From Heterocephalus glaber (Eukaryota; Chordata; Mammalia; Rodentia; Bathyergidae), in assembly GCF_000247695.1 (NCBI RefSeq), contig NW_004624854.1:1230934-1294933 (forward strand): a stretch of 64,000 nt of DNA, read 5' to 3'. Below, in pieces: positions 20,961-32,090 of this stretch. A program made the position numbers and the translations under genes. Position 1 is the stretch's first letter, and every line of letters begins with the position of its first letter. The notes beneath the pieces are model-generated. The model worked only from the letters and a program-made list of their open reading frames with translations, ran no database searches and was not told the origin of the DNA.

Positions 20961-22084
20961 AAACATGACTAATTTTTTAAAGCTGCTATCCAGCTTGGGG
21001 CAAAGTTATGTTGGATGTTTTTTAAATTGGAGGTTCAATTTGACTTTTTCAATGTAGATGTCAAGTGAAATAGTTGGGGCATTTCGACAAAACTGTGGAA
21101 ATACTTCTCCAAATCAGCTCTTTCAGTTAGATGCCGGATGGAAAGAATTAATTTGAGCTCCTGAGAACTCTACTGGCCGACAGACAGGGCACTCTGCTGA
21201 GTCATGTGTGGGCACAGACCCCTCAACCAGCTCACGCACGTGGTCTGCAGCTGGCGGATGCCGAGTGTGGACCGCCCAAGCCATGCAGCCCTGCACAGGG
21301 ACCTGCAGTGCAAGGAGCGGTGAGGACAGGCGGGCATGTGACAGGCCTGCAGGTGCGGCCAGCCAAGGGGCCAGCAACCGACAGCGGGTGGAGCAGACGG
21401 GGGGCCAGGCAGTTGTGCCCCAAGGGAGGGCCGGGTGAGGGTGGAGAGTACAGGAGGGCCTCGAGGAGCCGAGCTCGGGCTCCAACCCCAAGGAGAAGCG
21501 GCAGACGGCGGTCTCAGCCCCGGGCAACACTGGGAGGACAGACTTGGGCAGCTGCTGCTCAGGTTCGGCCAGATGGAGATCGAGCCAGAAGGAAGGAGGC
21601 CCTGGGCCTGTCCTGGCATCTCAGGGATCCACTCTGCTTCACCAGGCGACTTTCTTGTATCTTTAGCCTCTGCTTCATTTTTATTTTTGTTAAGTTTCTT
21701 CAACCCACGAGTCCAGTGTCCTCCTGCTCCTTCCTCGGAGTGCTCACCGCAGGGCTCCACGGTTAATGGTGGCTGTGTGTCTATCTGTCCCCATGCGGTT
21801 TCCTGGGGACAGTTTCGGGCCCTGCCCCAGCGCCACCGTGGCGAGGCACAGCCTAAACTCTCCTGGGGCTGAGGAGCGAGCGGAAGCGGGCGGCACACTG
21901 GTGTAAGATGTCCCCACACGGTGGTACCACAAGCTAATAATTATCAATAAGGGTCACAGTCTAAACTCTGAACCACTTAGCTATCTTGACCTTTCCTAGG
22001 GAAGAATAAATTCACTAGCAAGGGATTAAGCCTCCGGCTGTAGCTCCTTGGTAGAGCACATGATCAGCAGGAGCCAGACGTCGC
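20961..22084. other. GC-rich unique DNA with chance open frames
   Basis: GC rises at 21200-21560, and long frames are open on both strands (21170-21919 minus, 249 codons; 21206-21766 and 21435-21872 plus). Their translations are low in order and match no family I know. Mutually overlapping frames in GC-rich DNA are expected by chance. A fragment of an old ID-like box A lies near 22031. Confidence 0.4.
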
Positions 22085-22085
22085 T

Positions 22086-22192
22086 GTTTGGGTTTTTTGA
22101 GACAAGGTCTCATTACATAGTCCAGGCTGGCCTTCGACAAGCAGCGATCCTCCTCCCTCAGCCTCTTAGGTGTGCACCACCACATCTGGCTC
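22086..22192 (-). mobile_element. B1 SINE
   Basis: Reverse B1, 'ttttttgagacaaggtctc' to 'gtgcaccaccacatctggc'. A deletion removed part of the 'gtgctgggattacag' segment. Confidence 0.88.
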
Positions 22193-23240
22193 AGAAAAGC
22201 TGGATTTTGAGGTCTGCAAAATTTGATTTTGACAATGGTCAGAGGAGCTTCGGCGCCCTGTCTGTGAGAGCGGGATTCTTCGCCTTCCCTCTTGCTTTAC
22301 CCTTCGTTCTCCGCGCCCGCCCGCCGGCCTGTTTCCTGTTTCATGAGAAATGGCTGTCCTCAGGCCCTGCTCCCCTGCCTCCTGTGGGTGCCAGCTGGGT
22401 GACCGATGCTGGGCTGCTCCTCCCCGCCTCCAGCCAAGGGCCCTGGAACCCTGCACATTTGGCTTTTATTTAGCCGCTCGCTTCCACGGTGACTCCTTCG
22501 TAAAATGGACTCAAGATACAGCTTAGAGCTCCCGCAGGTCACTGCTTAGGCTGCTCATCCGGACACCAAGTCATCCACTTAACAGCAGAGCAACACTGTA
22601 AACTTCGATTCAGAGCAGACCCTGGAGCTGCGAAAACTCCCTGCTGCAGCACCCTGAGTATCCTGTCCCCAGAAATGAAGATCAACGCTTGGAGACAAAG
22701 ACAGGGAAAGGAAGAGGGTTCCACGAGAGACAGTGAGGAGAGAGACTCTCTCCAGGCTACAACTCTTTACCAGTCCTCCAGCCAATCAAACTTGCCTGCT
22801 GGGGTTTGCAACCCAGCAGTCCTGGGCTTCCCCGCAAGGTGATCCCACATCCTCCCTCACCTCCTTGGCCCTTCCAGTGTCTATGCTGTGTCCCAACAAG
22901 CCCTGAAGGCGTCCCGAAAACCTGGAGACATCTTTTAAAAGGAAGCTCTTCTAGAGTCATTTCCACAGAATTATCATTATGTTTGTTTTTAAAAGTTATA
23001 TAGATTAGTAATACGGACTTGGAGCCAGGAAAAGAGTACTTGCATTATGTTCTCTCTTATCTGTCTTGTTACAGCTGTGCTCATTGCTCTTTGATCTCAA
23101 GGCTGTAGGAAGAAGGCCGCCCAGAAGGAAAGGACAAACCGGCAAACAGCACTAGTGGGTGTCAGAATCTACTCAGAGCAGGATTCACCATCTGCCACCC
23201 CAGTCAGATTATCTGAATCTCACTGAGGCTTCCATTTCTT
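22193..23240. other. Unique DNA
   Basis: No gene or repeat was recognised. The small GC-rich part at 22230-22440 has a few CpGs. Confidence 0.3.
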
Positions 23241-23242
23241 TC

Positions 23243-23400
23243 TTTCTTTTTCCTTTTTTGTTTTGTTTGTTTGTGACAGGGACTCACTGTATGTTCCATG
23301 CTGGCCTTGATCTCATGATATAGTCCAGGCTCAACTCAAATTTGTGTCAATCCTCCTGCCTCGCCTCCCAAATTAAAGGCGTGTGCCACCACGCCCAGTG
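23243..23400 (-). mobile_element. B1 SINE
   Basis: Reverse B1 with a T-rich head, 'gtgacagggactcactgtatg' and a duplicated core, ending 'gtgtgccaccacgcccag'. Confidence 0.88.
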
Positions 23401-23534
23401 GAAGTCTTCTTATCCTAAGGGAAATTGGATTAATGTTAGTGTTTCTGACCCTAAATTGGCATCTCCATGTGGACGGGATGGGTGGGCAAGACAGAACACA
23501 AGAAATCTTTAACCCTTTCAAGATTAGGAAAACA

Positions 23535-23690
23535 AAGCCAAATGTGCTGGTGCACGCCTGTAATCTCAGCACTTAGGAGGCTGAGGCAGGAAGATCGAAG
23601 CAAGATTGAGGCCAGCCTGGACTGCATAGGGAGACCCTACCTCAGAAACATCAATCAATAAATTAAATGAATAAATGAATGAATAAATAA
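23535..23690 (+). mobile_element. B1 SINE
   Basis: 'gtgctggtgcacgcctgtaat' to 'gagaccctacctcagaaac', with an (AAATGAAT)n-like tail. Confidence 0.9.
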
Positions 23691-24187
23691 CATGGCCACG
23701 TTCCTCACCGCTGTTGTCTCTGGGGGGCCCAGCAGGGCAGAGGTCTCATCTGCCGCACATTTCTGGGTTCAGCCCCGCCCTGGCCATACAGCGGCAGAGG
23801 TGCCGTCCTTTACAGGCAGGGAAAAGGAGGACAAACCAACAACAAAGGGCTCCACGGTGGGTCACACTTGACTTCTCAAGTGCAGACTCTGGCACCTGTG
23901 GGAGAATCAAGTCCACAGCTGACAGCTTCCGCATCAAATGTTTTCCTCCCTCCTCCTCCGAGATCGCATCTGACTTCTTTCGCATGTGGAAAGAAGAGCG
24001 AGGATGCCCCGTCCTCGAGTTTTCTTCCCAAAGACTGCTGGGAAGTGGCAGTGCTGTGACTTGGAATCCTGGTCTAGTTCTCCCCCAATTTATACCCCTC
24101 TGGGCAGAGAGGGCGGACAGAGAGGGCTGGGGAGGAGCTTGTGCCTCTCTGAGTGTGTAGTTTTTAGTTTGGTCGGTTGAATTGTTA
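23691..24187. other. Unique DNA
   Basis: Frame 23714-24160 (plus, 148 codons) is open but has no recognisable domain, and other frames overlap it. Confidence 0.3.
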
Positions 24188-24312
24188 TTCTTTTTTTTTT
24201 TTTGGAGACAGGGTCTCCCTATGCAGTTCAGGCCGGCCTTGAATTTGCAGCGATCCTCCTACCTCAGCCTCCCGAGTGCTGGGATTACAGGCGTGCACCA
24301 CCGTGATCAGCT
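24188..24312 (-). mobile_element. B1 SINE
   Basis: Reverse B1 with poly-T, 'ggagacagggtctccctatg' and 'gtgctgggattacaggcgtg'. CpGs are kept, so probably young. Confidence 0.93.
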
Positions 24313-24480
24313 GTTTTTTTCTTAACATTATATCCAAAACATCTATATTCTGATGAAATACTTTTGTAATGTTTCAAGCATATTCAGTGTTTTCAGGTTC
24401 TTCATTTAAAAAGTTGCTGAGAGAAAGATGACATAGTAACAATAAGATAGCACAGATACTTTGCCCCACCAACATTTGGG

Positions 24481-24552
24481 GGCCTAGGGGTGTGGTTTAG
24501 TAATGATCAATGTGCTTAGTACTCAGGGTTTAAAACCTCAGCACCCAGGGGG
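24481..24552 (+). mobile_element. ID-like SINE, strongly diverged
   Basis: 'ctaggggtgtggtttagtaa' and a weak box B 'gtttaaaacctcagcacc'. Confidence 0.55.
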
Positions 24553-24750
24553 AAAAATGAAAATAAGCAAGTGTATAAAGCTAAACATGTTTGTTTTTCT
24601 GGAACAAATTTCTGTCTCATGCAGCAGTTAATGAGCTGCTGGGAACTTACATTAGAGAGAAAAGGGAAAAGCTACTCTGCTGAGGGCAGCACATAAACAA
24701 TGCCAGTTATCTGACTCTCGGTAAGAATTTGGGTTAATGTGACCTCCTTT

Positions 24751-24915
24751 CTTTTCTTTTTCTTTTTCTTTTTTCTTTTTGAGGCAGGGTCGCCCTTTGT
24801 AGTTCAGGTTGGCCCTGAACTCACTATGTAGACCAGGCTGGCCTCGAACTCTCAAGATCCTCCTGCCTCAGCCTCCCGAGTGCTGGGATTACAGGTATGC
24901 ACCATCACGCCCGGC
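24751..24915 (-). mobile_element. B1 SINE with duplicated core
   Basis: (TTTTC)n head, 'gaggcagggtcgccctttg', two copies of the tgtag..ggctggcc block, 'caccatcacgcccggc'. Confidence 0.92.
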
Positions 24916-25002
24916 TTTTTTTTTTAGGTACTGGGGATCAAACTTGATACCTTGTGCTTGTGAGGCAGGCAGCGGAACCACTGAGCTAAATCCCCAGTCC
25001 CT
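24916..25002 (-). mobile_element. ID SINE abutting B1
   Basis: Reverse ID 'ggtactggggatcaaacttg' to 'actgagctaaatccccagtc'. On the minus strand the ID precedes the B1, the opposite order to the B1-dID composites, so this is an independent insertion. Confidence 0.92.
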
Positions 25003-25078
25003 GACCTCATTTATTTAAGAAACACATACCAAGCCCCAAAAGGCTACACTTACTTCTAGAACAAGAATATATCAAACT

Positions 25079-25196
25079 GCCAGGCATGGGTACATATGTG
25101 TGATCCTGGCTATTCTAGAGGCTAAGGCAGGGAGATTGCAAATTCAAGGCCAGCCTGGGCTATCGAGTGAGACCTTGTCTCAAATAGATAAGTAAA
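25079..25196 (+). mobile_element. B1 SINE
   Basis: 'gccaggcatgggtacatatg' and 'gcctgggctatcgagtgag', ending 'gtctcaaatag'. Confidence 0.85.
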
Positions 25197-25408
25197 TGAA
25201 ACCAAGAAAGTGAATATTTTTATAAAATATTTAGAAAAGGAATACTGTATATGATTAATAATTTCTTTATATAACACTAGTGTAAGGTCAGAATGAATGG
25301 TGGGCAACAGAGAGATTCTACATTCTTATAAGAACTAAGCCATAAAGCAATTCCAATCTGACCTTAATAGGCAAGTTTTACTCTTTAGATATTACAGTTT
25401 ACACCTGA

Positions 25409-25465
25409 GGGGCTGCGGTGGCTCAGAGGCCTGGCTTCAATCCCTAGGACTGCAAAAAACAAACA
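25409..25465 (+). mobile_element. Shortened ID (dID-like)
   Basis: 'ggggctgcggtggctcagagg' joined to 'ggcttcaatccctaggac', without the middle segment. Confidence 0.55.
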
Positions 25466-26368
25466 GAAACCAACTTATCTTAGGGGGAGATCCTGCACGG
25501 GTAGAAGACACCTGGAGTCCAATGGTGATGAGACAGAAGCAGGGTAACAGCCCGGAGGATGCGGCCGCTTATGGAGGATCTCAGCTCTGCTCAGGGGCCT
25601 GACCCTTCCCACTCCACGCCGTGCCTCCGGGCTGAGCCCTCGCCCGGTTATCCATCCCAAGTGCCCCATCTCAGGCCCACACATCTCTCAGGCCCAAACT
25701 TTAGATTGTTTTATGTACAAGTCACTCATCACATTTGGTTTCCTGCAAACACCCTCCCCTAGGCAGTGACCTTTACCCCTCCCTGGAGAGGCCTTCGTCA
25801 TGTGAAACACAGCTCACTCCAGCCCTCCTGGAACCCTTAGGGCGCTTTGCAGATTGTGGGGAGGTCTGAAGTGAAAGGGGTAAATTCTACTTCGCTCATT
25901 TTCGAAAAACGTACAATAGGCAGGACAGCAAGAGGTAAAGTATAGAGGAGAAGGGTGCCCAGATTTGAGTTCGAATCCCAGTACCAGCATGGACTAACTG
26001 GCACCCAGCCGTGTTCCTGTGGATGCTAACTGGGTCACTGGATTTATTAGAAGGAAATACTCCAGGAAAACACGAATATTTAATTTCAGAATTCTCTGGT
26101 TCCCCGTCGCCCTCTCAGTCTCTTCGGTACCCAAAGGACCAAGAGTGTCAGCCCGCTCACGGAGTTTCTCATCTCGGGCACCGCGCACCCAACCGGGACA
26201 CGCGTCTTCCGGCCTCACGCCTCCGGGTCGCTGAGAACTTTACTGCGAAAGCCTTTTCCGACCTTGCGGGCTCGGCCCCTCCTCCTCCGTCCTCCCTCCA
26301 CCTCCCAATCTGGACAGCGAATCCTCCAGTGTAGGCTCCTCCAGTGTAGGCTCCACCACAGTGGGCCG
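25466..26368. other. Unique DNA with a CpG-rich patch
   Basis: The part 26090-26290 has many CpGs. A near-perfect tandem 'ctccagtgtaggctc' pair lies at about 26324-26354. No gene could be assigned; frames on both strands overlap. Confidence 0.35.
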
Positions 26369-26369
26369 G

Positions 26370-26442
26370 CTTTTGCGGGGCTGCGGGTCAACCCCAGTCC
26401 TCACCAAGCTGAGTCAGTGCTCTACCACTGAGCTCCCAGCCC
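26370..26442 (-). mobile_element. ID-like SINE, old type
   Basis: Reverse: 'gggtcaaccccagtcctcac' and 'gctctaccactgagctccc'. Confidence 0.7.
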
Positions 26443-26960
26443 CTGAAACTATGCTGAGGTAACAACAGGAAGAAAATGACTCCGTACCCCGCCCGTAGCC
26501 TGTACATTGGCAAACGCTTCTGAGACAGAAGCGGCCCGGCGCCCACGCGGAATTTGGTACCAAGAAAGCAAGCCCTTTGTCTCAAGTGCTGCTCCGGGCT
26601 GGGAAGGAAGAAAGGAAGGCCGGGGCCCACGAGGAAGGAATTCCTGGCAGTGTTTGTCGAGTGACCCAGCGTGTGCTCAGGGCACTGAGTCGGGCACGGA
26701 GTGTGCAGCCACGGGGCAGACAGGAGAGCGGAGACCACCTCTGCCTGAAGGTGTTTATAACAAGGCGGGCGAAGGTTAAACACACGTAATTATAGCTCCG
26801 TGTGCTTGTTGCCTCGGGATTACACACACAGTGCTCTGGGGCGTAGGGAAGGGGACAGCTAGCCAGGTTTCAAACGCTCCACAGGGTCTAACCGTGGTTT
26901 TGTAAGGCGGTGTGATTCTCTCAGGAAAGGGCAGAGTGTTTAATTCACAAAATTACTCAT
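26443..26960. other. Unique DNA
   Basis: No recognised gene. The frames 26388-26783 (minus) and 26507-26779 (plus) face each other and look like chance. Confidence 0.3.
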
Positions 26961-26961
26961 A

Positions 26962-27070
26962 AACTGAGCACTGGCGAGGCTGAGGCAGGAGGATCACTTC
27001 AAGTTTGAGGCCAGCCTGGGCTACACAGTGAGATCCTGTTTCAAATGCCACCCCCCCTCACAAAATAAAT
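26962..27070 (+). mobile_element. B1 SINE, 5' part missing
   Basis: It starts at 'gcactggcgaggctgaggc', then 'gcctgggctacacagtgag' and 'cctgtttcaaatg', with a C-rich then A-rich tail. Confidence 0.85.
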
Positions 27071-27211
27071 AAACAGAATGTGGTTGAACAGCTGTCCGTG
27101 CTCTTTCCTGTCAGCACCGCGGGTAACAGTGCAGTGCTGGGGCATCAGAAGGCTGGGGGATGGTATGAGTGGCCCTGTCGAAGCTTAGGGGTTTTTAATG
27201 ACTTATTTTTG

Positions 27212-27318
27212 TTTTTGTGAGACAGGATCTCACTCTATAGACCAGACTGTTTAGTGATCCTCCTGCTTCAACCTCCAGAGTGGTGGGATTACAGGTGTGC
27301 GCCACCACACCCAGACTT
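27212..27318 (-). mobile_element. B1 SINE
   Basis: Reverse B1, 'tgagacaggatctcactctat' to 'gtgcgccaccacacccag'. Confidence 0.9.
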
Positions 27319-27556
27319 AGGTTGTTTTAAATCAGGAATTAATCTGGTTTTCCTAGCAGTTAAAAAAGTCTTGGAGCAACTGAAGCATCCCTGCCAAGCG
27401 TGTTTTCCTTCCTGTCGGCGTTCGGGAGGAGACACTTCTCATGGGAGCTAGGGGGGGTTTGGTGCAACTTTCTGCACTCTCCTGAGCCCTCCCAAGGGCA
27501 CATGGGAAGTGTGCAGTGAGTGTTTGCGGGGCCTGGGGTAAAGCTTCTTTTTCATT

Positions 27557-27677
27557 TTATATTTTTTTTGAGACAGGGTCTCACTATGTAGCCCAGGCTG
27601 GCCTTGAACTCTCAGCGATCCTCCTGCCTCAGCCTCCCAAGTGCTGGAATACAGGTGTGCACCACCACACCTGGCTA
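27557..27677 (-). mobile_element. B1 SINE
   Basis: Reverse B1, 'ttttttttgagacagggtc' to 'caccaccacacctggc'. Near-consensus apart from one lost base in 'gctggaatacagg'. Confidence 0.93.
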
Positions 27678-28372
27678 AAGTAAAGCTTTTGTGCTTCGCA
27701 GTGCGATGTAAAATCATTTATTATGCTTAAAGCTGGGGTTACAACTGCATACGAAGAGGTCCTGCCCGCCCTTGACCTAGCTGGAGATCTGTTTGTCATG
27801 CAGGAAACGGAGCCCGACTTCCGACTTCTGAGTGAGGCCGGGCTCTGTGATGGGCTCCATCTCTGTCCCCCCCTCCGGACACCCGCTCTCTGTGCTCCCA
27901 GGAGGCAGAGCGACCTCAGGACCCAGCAGCGAGGCTCAGGGCCCCGCATCCCAAGGCTCTGGGCTCAGTGATCTGGGCCCCTGGAGTCGGCTACCCAGAC
28001 TCAGAGACAGCTCCAGCAGAGCCATTTCCTCTCTTTTGCAATGGAAGCACAATGAGAGTTCGACCACGTCAGCCTCTCTGAGCACCCAATCAACCTCAGC
28101 CCCGAGCTGTCCCCGGCAGCTCAGCTGCAGGAAAGCCTCTCACAGCCCAGGAGATGAGCCCCGCTTCCGGGCAAGGCCGCAAACCCCACCCTGCCAACTC
28201 TTCGTTCCTCTGGGGTCACCGCTCTTCAACTAAGAATAGCTGTCTTTCTTGGCTTTGGCTGATGGGGACTCCACTGTCAGGAAATAGAGCTGCTTCTGGT
28301 ACACAGGGCTCCCTCAGCCAGGCTCAAGCCATACTTTACAGCACTACCTGTTCTTCAGAACGAGAAACTGAA
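27678..28372. other. Unique DNA
   Basis: Frames 27723-27971 and 27832-28233 (plus) are open, with Ser/Pro-rich translations lacking domains. No repeat. Confidence 0.3.
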
Positions 28373-28535
28373 GCCAGGTGTAGTGCTGCACGCCCATGAT
28401 TCTGCTGCTCTGGGAGGCTGAGGCAGGAGTGTGGCACGCTCAGCCTGGGCAACCTGACAACATAGCAAGACCCTGTCTCAAGAAAAAAAAGTACAAAGGC
28501 CCTGGGTTCAATCTTTAGTACCTACAACCAAAACC
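28373..28535 (+). mobile_element. B1-dID composite SINE
   Basis: The B1 body ('gccaggtgtagtgctgcacg' to 'gaccctgtctcaagaaaa') is followed directly by the ID 3' half 'ggccctgggttcaatctttag'. Box A of the ID is absent. Confidence 0.75.
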
Positions 28536-28690
28536 AGATCCAAAAGCAAAGCTGAGAAACTGGGCAATCTCTCCCCTCCCCAGATTAACTCTGGTCCACA
28601 GTGGATTTCCTCCTCTAGGCTTGCTGTGTTGGCATGGCCACGTGTTACCTTTTCCACAGCATTTGCGACTTACTCTGAGGTGCCAAACTT

Positions 28691-28800
28691 TTCTTTTTTT
28701 TGAGACAGGGTCTCCATGTGTAGCCCTCGCTGGCCTTGAACTTGCAGTCCTCCTGCCTCGGCCTCCAGAGTGCTGGAATTCCAGCCAGAGCCATGGGCCG
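28691..28800 (-). mobile_element. B1 SINE
   Basis: Reverse B1, 'tttgagacagggtctccatg' to 'gagtgctggaattccagcc'. The 5' end of the element is replaced by unrelated sequence. Confidence 0.88.
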
Positions 28801-28844
28801 CCTGCCTCTCCAAATGACTACTTTTAAGAGGCTCGTGCCTTGAC

Positions 28845-29120
28845 ATATCTTGATTTATAATAAAGCATCTCAAACTGCATTCAACAACATCACAAAGCAC
28901 CTCTCTTCCCTTGCAACCAAATAATGATACAACTAAAAATAAAGCAACACTCCCCGAATGAACCCACAATGAGACGAGATTGCCCTTGACTTAATGGGAG
29001 AAAGAAATCAAAATGTCTGTAATAAAAAATCAACCACTGATCAAATAATTTGCTAATTACATCACCGAATATTTTAATTAAGCAGAGTTTCCTAGTTGAT
29101 CTATCTGCAAAACAGAAAAA
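28845..29120. promoter_or_regulatory. Candidate conserved regulatory block
   Basis: AT-rich and repeat-free, with homeodomain cores GCTAATTAC near 29052 and TTTTAATTAAG near 29072, and Wnt/SRY-like 'atcaaa' motifs. It resembles conserved developmental enhancers. Motif-based inference. Confidence 0.38.
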
Positions 29121-30090
29121 GGACAGCATCTAAGCGAGTGGCTATGGTCGGGGAAGGTCCTGGGGTGAAGAAACCCTCGAATATCTAGTGACTTCCACAC
29201 TTCAAGGAGCAGAGCAGAGCCAGACAAGCTGAGGGTCTGGGCCTGAGGACGCTGAGGATGCCTTCCGTGGTCCCCACTGAGATCTGCTCAGGAGTCGGAG
29301 GCTCTTCATGAAGTAAACAACGAGACCTTGTAGGGCAAATACTCAGAACCAACCGCTCTGGCCGGAACCTGCAGCTGACCCGGGTCTGAAGAGTCTCCTA
29401 GAACGAGGCTGGGGAGAGCCGGGAGGCCTGGAGGGAGGGGGACTGACTGGGAGCTGCCCCTGGCCTTTCCTTCCTCCCTCCCCTTCTCTGTCTCTCACTG
29501 TTTTCTTCAGTTTGGGGCAACAGTGGGTTTGCATTTTCCTTTGAATTCTGGGGTGAAAATAACTGCCCTGGAGGAAGGGAGGGGGCGGTGGGAATGAGGA
29601 CTTCTTGGGGCCCCATCGCCTACAAGTGAAACAGTGCAACCGGATCTCGATCTTGCTAACTGAATCTTGATCCCAATACACCAGACATTAGGAAGTGCAC
29701 ACTCGGTCAGGGAATGCGACAGGGAGCTTAAGATTGGGGGGGAACACAGACACCTAGGTACTGACCAGAAGGAAGCACAGGCCTGTGATAGGACCGGATG
29801 GATGGCTGGGAGCTGGCTCAGGGTGGCCTGGTTCTGTGCTCAGTCACACACGCACACACGGACACACGCACCATCAAAGCTCCCCAGGGCCTCTACTTCG
29901 GATTTGTGTATTTTGCTGCACATATATTATTCCACAAGGAAAAAAATCTTAAAGTACACTTAAAAGAAAATTCACAGTATAGGGGGGAAAAAGAGACAAA
30001 TGAGAACCAAACCACCCCTGGGCTTGGGGTAGAATAGAAAAAAATGAAGACAGGTAGAAAAGAGACAAGGAGAAATGGTCATTTTAAAAC
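29121..30090. other. Unique DNA
   Basis: No gene or repeat. The frame 29343-29681 (minus) is Pro/Arg-rich and not recognisable. Confidence 0.3.
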
Positions 30091-30092
30091 TG

Positions 30093-30245
30093 CAGTATAC
30101 TCTGGCGCATGCCTATAATTCTAACACCCACGAGGCTGAGGCAGGGGGATCAACTCAACTTTGAGGCCAGCCTGGGCTACATAGCATGATGCTGTCTCAA
30201 AAAACCCAATCAAACAAACAAATGAGTGAATAAATACATAAATAA
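30093..30245 (+). mobile_element. B1 SINE
   Basis: 'actctggcgcatgcctataat' and 'gcctgggctacatagcatg', ending 'ctgtctcaaaaaac' with an (AAAT)n-like tail. Confidence 0.9.
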
Positions 30246-31224
30246 ATAGCACTTTTAAGAAAAATTGCAGCTTTAGGACACAAAAGTTACTCAAACCCTT
30301 CTCCCTTCCGGGAAATCTACTCCAGAAAAAAATTTAAGGGTCCTAGAGACAGGATAAGGCTATGAATTGTGCTGTGGCCAGCGCTTTCTGCCTGTAAACT
30401 GCCTTCTTCCCCTGACCTCGCCTGCTCAAGGAGTCCACAGCCTCAGCTGCCAGCCAGGTGAGTGGTTTGCAGGGGACACAGTTCCTCCGTCACCCACCCA
30501 AGGGCACCCCAAGGCCACAGAACCCCAACCCTGACCCCCACGTACCTCTCGGTCCTGCTCTATTCTGAGCCTGCACTTTTAAAGTTCTGCCTAACAAACT
30601 GTCTCGAGAATCTTTCTCCTGAGTAGAATCAGCAAATCCACAGCTGATTCCATAGGTGGGGTGGGTCGAAGTCCCTGTCTCCACTCTGGGAGCCCTGAGA
30701 CCCTGTCCTGAGACAGGGTCACTGAAAGTCGAAGGAAAACACCCCACATCAAGGGTGGAGAGGAACAGGAGGCGCTGCTTCCCTTCAGGGTCTCTCCCGA
30801 GGCATGGGGTGAGGGAAGAGGTGGAGTGAAACCATCAGGGTGTAGGGAGCAGGGGAAGGGGACGTTACCAGAACCTCTGTAGTAAGTCCTAGTCTCCTGT
30901 GAGCCACGGCAGCACACGGCGAATTACAGGAAAGGTAGAAAAAGCAGACTGAGAAGAAGCTGAGCTTTGGGTCTTGTCAGTGCTGCTCTGGGCAGCAAAG
31001 ACATAAGACCCCTAGCTTGTCGCACCTTTTATTTAGTACATGGGGAAACAAATGTAACAAGTGAAATATAGAGTTCAGTACTTTACACTGGGATAAACAA
31101 GGTGTAACAAAAGGCTGGGGGGCAGTGGAAATCTAAGAACAATGAGGAACTATGTAGATGAAGATTTGGTTCCTCCCTGGAGTCTCCCACAGGTGTTGTC
31201 TTGTCCTGGAGCATTACGGCTTGC
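30246..31224. other. Unclassified DNA, possible decayed LTR on the minus strand
   Basis: No gene was recognised. From about 30965 the text 'cgcaccttttatttagtac' could be a reversed LTR polyadenylation region, but no LTR ends could be fixed. Confidence 0.25.
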
Positions 31225-31253
31225 GGGGGGGGGGGGGGGGGGGGGGGGGGGGG
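31225..31253 (+). repeat. 29-base poly-G tract
   Basis: 29 uninterrupted G bases between 'cattacggcttgc' and 'tgatcactgagg'. G homopolymers this long are rare in mammals. They form quadruplexes and are also a known kind of sequencing or assembly error. Confidence 0.9.
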
Positions 31254-31589
31254 TGATCACTGAGGTCTCAGTTGTGACCAGAGGCCAAAATGTAATTACA
31301 TCTGGAATGTCCTAGCTGGGCTGTAGGCAGGAGAACTAGGCCTACTCAAATGATTTTTCCCTAGAATTATGTAGCATTGCTCCCAATATCAGGGGACTTT
31401 GGTGCATTCTGGGTTTCCTGGTGAAAGATCTTTCCCTCTCCGCTAAGGTGTGAGGACCACTTTGCTTCTCTTTTGAGGCAAATGGTTGCAAAGATTGACC
31501 AGGAAGACAAGAAAGACCTGACTGTCCAGGTACAGGAGACCTGAAGCATCACCTCAGGCCACTCCATACTGCTCCACAGAACACGACAA

Positions 31590-31696
31590 GTATCCATCCA
31601 TCCACTCACCCATCCATCCATCTATCCATCTAACCACCCATGCTCCCATCCATCCACTCATCCACTCATCCATCCATCCATCCATCCATCCACTCA
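31590..31696 (+). repeat. (CATC)n microsatellite, imperfect
   Basis: Repeated 'catccatc' units with 'actcatc' interruptions. The opposite strand gives a (GATG)n reading. Confidence 0.95.
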
Positions 31697-31705
31697 TGAG
31701 ATTTT

Positions 31706-31768
31706 AGGATTTAACCCAAGCCTTGCACATGCTAGGCAAGTGCTCTATCACTGAGCTGCATCTAACTC
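31706..31768 (-). mobile_element. ID-like SINE fragment, old type
   Basis: Reverse 'aacccaagccttgcacatgc' then 'tgctctatcactgagctgc'. Confidence 0.7.
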
Positions 31769-31786
31769 ATGCATGCTTTATTTTTG

Positions 31787-31881
31787 TGTTGTTTTTTTTT
31801 TTTTTGGTACCAGGGATGGAACTTGGGTTCTTGTGCTTTCCAGGCAGGCCGTAGAACCACTGAGCTAAATCCCCAGCCCTG
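31787..31881 (-). mobile_element. ID SINE
   Basis: Reverse ID with poly-T, 'ggtaccagggatggaacttg' and 'ccactgagctaaatcccc'. Young 'gtagaacc' variant. Confidence 0.92.
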
Positions 31882-31884
31882 TTT

Positions 31885-32010
31885 TGTTTTATTTTGAAAG
31901 AGGCTCTCATCTTGTAGTTGAGCTGCCCTTGGATTCACTGTGCAGCCCAGCCTGGCCTCGAACTTGCTCCTGCCTCAGCCTCATTGAGTGCTGGGATTAT
32001 TAGGTGATGT
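31885..32010 (-). mobile_element. B1 SINE
   Basis: Reverse B1: 'tttgaaagaggctctcatc' with a duplicated core and 'gagtgctgggattattagg'. Diverged. Confidence 0.8.
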
Positions 32011-32034
32011 CACCATGCTGGTCCTTTGTCTTTA

Positions 32035-32090
32035 TCTTTGCTTTTTTTGGAGTACAGGGGATTGAACTCAGGACCTTGCACTTTTTGCTT
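32035..32090 (-). mobile_element. ID SINE 3' fragment
   Basis: Reverse 'tacaggggattgaactcagg' and 'accttgcact'. The 5' half of the ID is missing. Confidence 0.7.

Noticed and set aside
21170..21919. 249-codon minus-strand open frame
   Set aside because: It overlaps several plus-strand frames in GC-rich DNA, has no recognisable domain, and is consistent with chance stop-codon depletion.
31590..31696. CRISPR-like regular repeats
   Set aside because: Simple CATC microsatellite in a mammalian genome; no spacer structure.
30965..31900. Minus-strand ERV LTR containing the poly-G tract
   Set aside because: A 'cttttatttag' word alone suggested a polyadenylation region; no LTR termini or target duplication could be found.
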